Assembly (NCBI RefSeq): GCF_915403165.1
Contig: NZ_OU659204.1
Location: forward strand, 124,001-188,000
DNA: 64,000 nucleotides
DNA from: Providencia alcalifaciens
Lineage (GTDB): Bacteria > Pseudomonadota > Gammaproteobacteria > Enterobacterales > Enterobacteriaceae
Direction of reading: 5' to 3'
In this document: positions 62,201 through 64,000 of the stretch, in pieces
Layout: each line of letters begins with the position of its first letter
Numbering within the stretch: position 1 is the stretch's first letter
Position numbers and translations under genes: made by a program
The notes under the pieces: generated by a model
The model's database searches: none
The model's input: the letters and a program-made list of their open reading frames with translations, nothing else
What the model was told of the DNA's origin: nothing

Positions 62201-64000
62201 CTCTGTGAAAGTCGGTGATTTTGCTAAGCCTAAATCAGTTGAGTAATCCAGCTTGATTTTATTTGCTAAGTTACCCAGTCGGTTGCCAGTATCATCTTTC
62301 AGCGTAACAGTAATTTCAGTTTCACCTGTTGCTGCAGTTAATGATGGGGTGCTCAGCGCAACACTTGAGGCGCTGCTAGAAACGTTCCCTGCTAAGAACT
62401 CGATATTTTGAACAGTTTGCTTAGTATTTTGACCTAAAATGGCGGTTACACTGCCTTTTCCTGCTTGTGCGCTAGTTAAGGTAATTTGGGCAATACCGTT
62501 ATTATCTGTATGGCTAACGGGTTGTGATAGCTCACCAACGTCACTACGCCAACCAATCGCAATACCTGCAGGTGCCAGATTATTGGCGGCATCTGTAATG
62601 GTGGCTTGTACAGTAATGCGGCTGGTACCATCAGCAGGAACCGCAGCTTGACTAGTGATGTTAATCTCTTTGATGAGTGCAGTGGCGCTGTCCGCAATCA
62701 ACCCAAGGCTTTTCTGTTTGGAAACAGCACCATTTTTAGCAGTGATATTAATGGTATCAGCAAGGTTACCACTCACTTTAACTTGGTATTCACCAGTGTT
62801 CGCTAGCTCTTTTGAACCCGTAAGTGTAATGGCGCTGTTGTTACTATCCCAATCAATTTTTTGCCCTGTAACTGGGTTATTCCATTGATCACGTAAGGTC
62901 AGCGTTGCTGTCGCTTGTTCACGATTATTCGCCACAATTGTTTGTGGTTTAATCTCAAAGAAACTATTTAGTGGGTTTGCATCGCCAGCAATAAATTGAA
63001 TTTTTTGCTGTGCTTCACGGCGGTTAAGCAGTTGTGCGGTAACCGTTGTTTCTCCCGCAATATAACCTGATAATTCAACGGTCACTTGCCCTCTATTATC
63101 GGTACGGGTGGTATTTGCACTTAGCGTGTTGCTATCACTGAGCCAAGTGACTGGCGTTTCAACGAGAGGGTTGTTCAGGTTATCGACGACAGTCGCTGTC
63201 AGCAACACTTTTTGGGCTTGTGGATGAATTTGCACTTGGTAAACCGATGATCTAATCGTCACTGTTGCTGTCGTATTATCTGCAACTGCTTTTACGGTGC
63301 TCGAAAGTGGTTGCTGGTTACCGTTCGCTAATTCTGCCGCAACCATAATATCATTGGCAGCTTGCGAGGTAGACAGGGTGGCGTGAACCAAGCCGTTGAT
63401 ATCTGTTTTAGAGAATGGTGTGACTAGGGTGAGTACGGCACCATTGTTCGTCTGTAATTGAACCTCTACGCCTTCAACTGGATTACCGTGGTTATCTTCT
63501 ACGAAGACATAAACATCGGCTTTGTCTACGCCATTAGCCACGATAGTTGGTTTTTTGACATTTAACGATGTGATTTGAGCTTGGGCTTTATCGGCAACAA
63601 AGTGAATCTCTTTTGCCATCTTCCCATTGCCATTTGTGGATGCCATTACGTTCACGATATTGGCTTTGATACTGGTGATGGTGGTGATCGTTTCCCCTTG
63701 GGCATTGGTCTTGGTTTTTTCTTGACTAAATTTCACGTCAGATGTGCTGAAGTTAGACTGCCAGTCGACATCAGCACCAGAAACAGGGTTATTATTCGCA
63801 TCCACAACTTTTGCCGTATAAGTGACGGTCATTTTGCCATCAGCGAGATACTGATTTTTAACTTCTGGTGTGACTGAGCTGACACTTGCGGTCTGCATAT
63901 TTGCAATGAATGTGACGGTTTTATCAAACGATTTTCCACCGACAGTCACTGTAATTTTGGCATCTCCTGCTTGCTTGCTGGTGATGGTGGTTTTTGCCAC
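59288..64000 (-). CDS. giant intimin/invasin-like Ig-repeat adhesin, C-terminal part (5' end outside the window)
   Basis: The open frame runs through the window edge; 1570 residues are visible. I count about ten to eleven Big_1-type Ig units of ~95-105 residues, recognisable by VANG.., VxDxxNNPVxG, TDxNGxAxxTL and AGxxxVTA patterns, then about three Big_2-like units (e.g. WSSDNTSIATVDPQGKVKL), then a unique C-terminal region with a Cys pair (DNRCNPPSA and KEKCYTNHS). This is the passenger region of an inverse autotransporter, whose N-terminal LysM/beta-barrel part would lie right of 64000. It is exported to the cell surface and probably binds host or bacterial surfaces. The first residue reported is internal, not a start. 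Confidence 0.9.
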   Translation of the reverse strand: MAKTTITSKQAGDAKITVTVGGKSFDKTVTFIANMQTASVSSVTPEVKNQYLADGKMTVTYTAKVVDANNNPVSGADVDWQSNFSTSDVKFSQEKTKTNAQGETITTITSIKANIVNVMASTNGNGKMAKEIHFVADKAQAQITSLNVKKPTIVANGVDKADVYVFVEDNHGNPVEGVEVQLQTNNGAVLTLVTPFSKTDINGLVHATLSTSQAANDIMVAAELANGNQQPLSSTVKAVADNTTATVTIRSSVYQVQIHPQAQKVLLTATVVDNLNNPLVETPVTWLSDSNTLSANTTRTDNRGQVTVELSGYIAGETTVTAQLLNRREAQQKIQFIAGDANPLNSFFEIKPQTIVANNREQATATLTLRDQWNNPVTGQKIDWDSNNSAITLTGSKELANTGEYQVKVSGNLADTINITAKNGAVSKQKSLGLIADSATALIKEINITSQAAVPADGTSRITVQATITDAANNLAPAGIAIGWRSDVGELSQPVSHTDNNGIAQITLTSAQAGKGSVTAILGQNTKQTVQNIEFLAGNVSSSASSVALSTPSLTAATGETEITVTLKDDTGNRLGNLANKIKLDYSTDLGLAKSPTFTEITPAGTYRAKLNSTKAGKTDITVLVDSVALSQKAPLTVIADAQSAQVRGDIKVSKTTESVGNKVTVSTQFEDANGNQLGAGIPIFWTANDGSQLSDNQTTTDANGRSEVTIQRHDVGHANVSVNLTSQNTKAAPSISFTQGTIDTSKAVFNLTPATIVAGKSATVELILKDQFGNLLTNQIPAIKISSNNKDVKIAPVTMPSAGVYHAVVSSDKTGVAILSANLNGSALSQTLTLNVTSDKATGSIASLVPSTNNIQAGNAQGVVYTAKVVDKFNNPVPQVNVSWHLQGKAELFPHSSITDIDGTTKITVTSHTVGALVMTAALSAVEDKKASVVNVSAGTVNIANSTFTTSKTDIGPDGLESTLFTVKLQDDFGNALLSEKVNITSNVPTRDFTISSVTNHQDGRYSATATATKQGTAKVTAKVDNKTIANPIEIKIDAINPTLRFDNMQQRLTYSSAVNNGQVVKGLPNGAQPVWSSDNTSIATVDPQGKVKLKKAGRTKIWARIDGNGVYKSAAASYEVDVEKAKPNLALTSASTISATWSDNQVHDIKTSFGNADASAIPLEYVSQNANIAQMDSVSGAITQVKPGVAKLTVRSKETDQFVSESQDITYNLAKARFNVNFNQKEQEITDQSNLFNLQKTSVAIPPKADIEWGSGANNVVNIAKNGSIQSLGKGEANLTMTVKANDYFEQSSGDYKVKVYTKPLITINSISYGNNGTKETNATYWSPVYTDDNLTVNWSVAGTSDFDLPSDVKIVVTKPDGGTDSVASSVTSGPRSNTYAPKQSYLKNNQKVKVEIVAIGKSQHRIENKIQAVDVPIVITEPKNIGSLSISYKTSVYVDKDNVLDNDNRCNPPSALFNYHRKAIIFPKVYIGLSGKQLLENVQVSHQILQSEYQGNESFGSDRITYPTLTKPTHGLDTYEYNYSQASGSVLKEKCYTNHSGNGNITTILEFAGQQSQLKTHFSWSGS

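Overview
The window looks like chromosome of an AT-rich enterobacterium of the Proteus/Providencia/Morganella group, most likely Providencia. The basis is inference from gene content: orthologs of Escherichia coli housekeeping genes (yibL, yaiL, codBA, dmsABC, msrPQ) sit beside four small regulators of the MrpJ type, a family best known from Proteus fimbrial operons. No rRNA, tRNA, CRISPR array, transposase or integrase gene was seen.

Layout. 1-3.2 kb: an orphan Z1-domain ATPase and a broken rhuM-like gene, which looks like accessory DNA. 3.2-3.6 kb: yibL. 3.7-9.7 kb (minus): fimbrial operon 1 (pilin, chaperone, usher, large adhesin, second chaperone). 10.7 kb: a 107-residue protein of unknown function. 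11.1-19.8 kb (minus): fimbrial operon 2 (pilin, chaperone, three small subunits, two tandem chaperones, usher, adhesin), with an MrpJ-like regulator upstream at 20.1-20.4 kb. 21.1-21.8 kb: a decayed fusion of a yaiL fragment and an ecpB fragment. 22.4-29.6 kb (plus): an MrpJ-like regulator, a long tetranucleotide repeat, then fimbrial operon 3, which is Mrp/P-pilus-like. 29.7-31.6 kb: yaiL, an RluA-family pseudouridine synthase and a cold-shock-domain protein. 32.4-39.1 kb (plus): another MrpJ-like regulator and the E. coli common pilus operon ecpABCDE. 39.6-44.5 kb: dmsABC and the chaperone gene dmsD. 44.5-48.3 kb (minus): hprRS and msrPQ, with a 28-bp perfect palindrome in front of msrP. 48.4-51.0 kb (minus): codBA with a candidate PurR operator. 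51.8-55.6 kb: a DcuC-type transporter and two M20 metallohydrolases. 56.0-57.9 kb: a FUSC-family membrane protein. 58.1-58.4 kb: a fourth MrpJ-like regulator. 59.3-64.0 kb (minus): the C-terminal part of a giant intimin/invasin-like Ig-repeat adhesin that runs off the window.

How it fits together. More than half of the window is surface adhesion: four chaperone-usher systems and one inverse-autotransporter-type adhesin. MrpJ-type proteins repress motility and control fimbrial genes in Proteus, so the four paralogs here may coordinate which adhesin is made and when the cell stops swimming. Three lie next to fimbrial operons. Each fimbrial operon has a stem-loop just after its major pilin gene, fitting the usual excess of pilin over assembly proteins. 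Operon 3 also carries an 18-copy TTTA tract just upstream of its pilin gene, a good candidate for slipped-strand phase variation. The other theme is sulfoxide chemistry: DMSO respiration (dms) beside periplasmic methionine-sulfoxide repair (msrPQ) and its likely two-component regulator.
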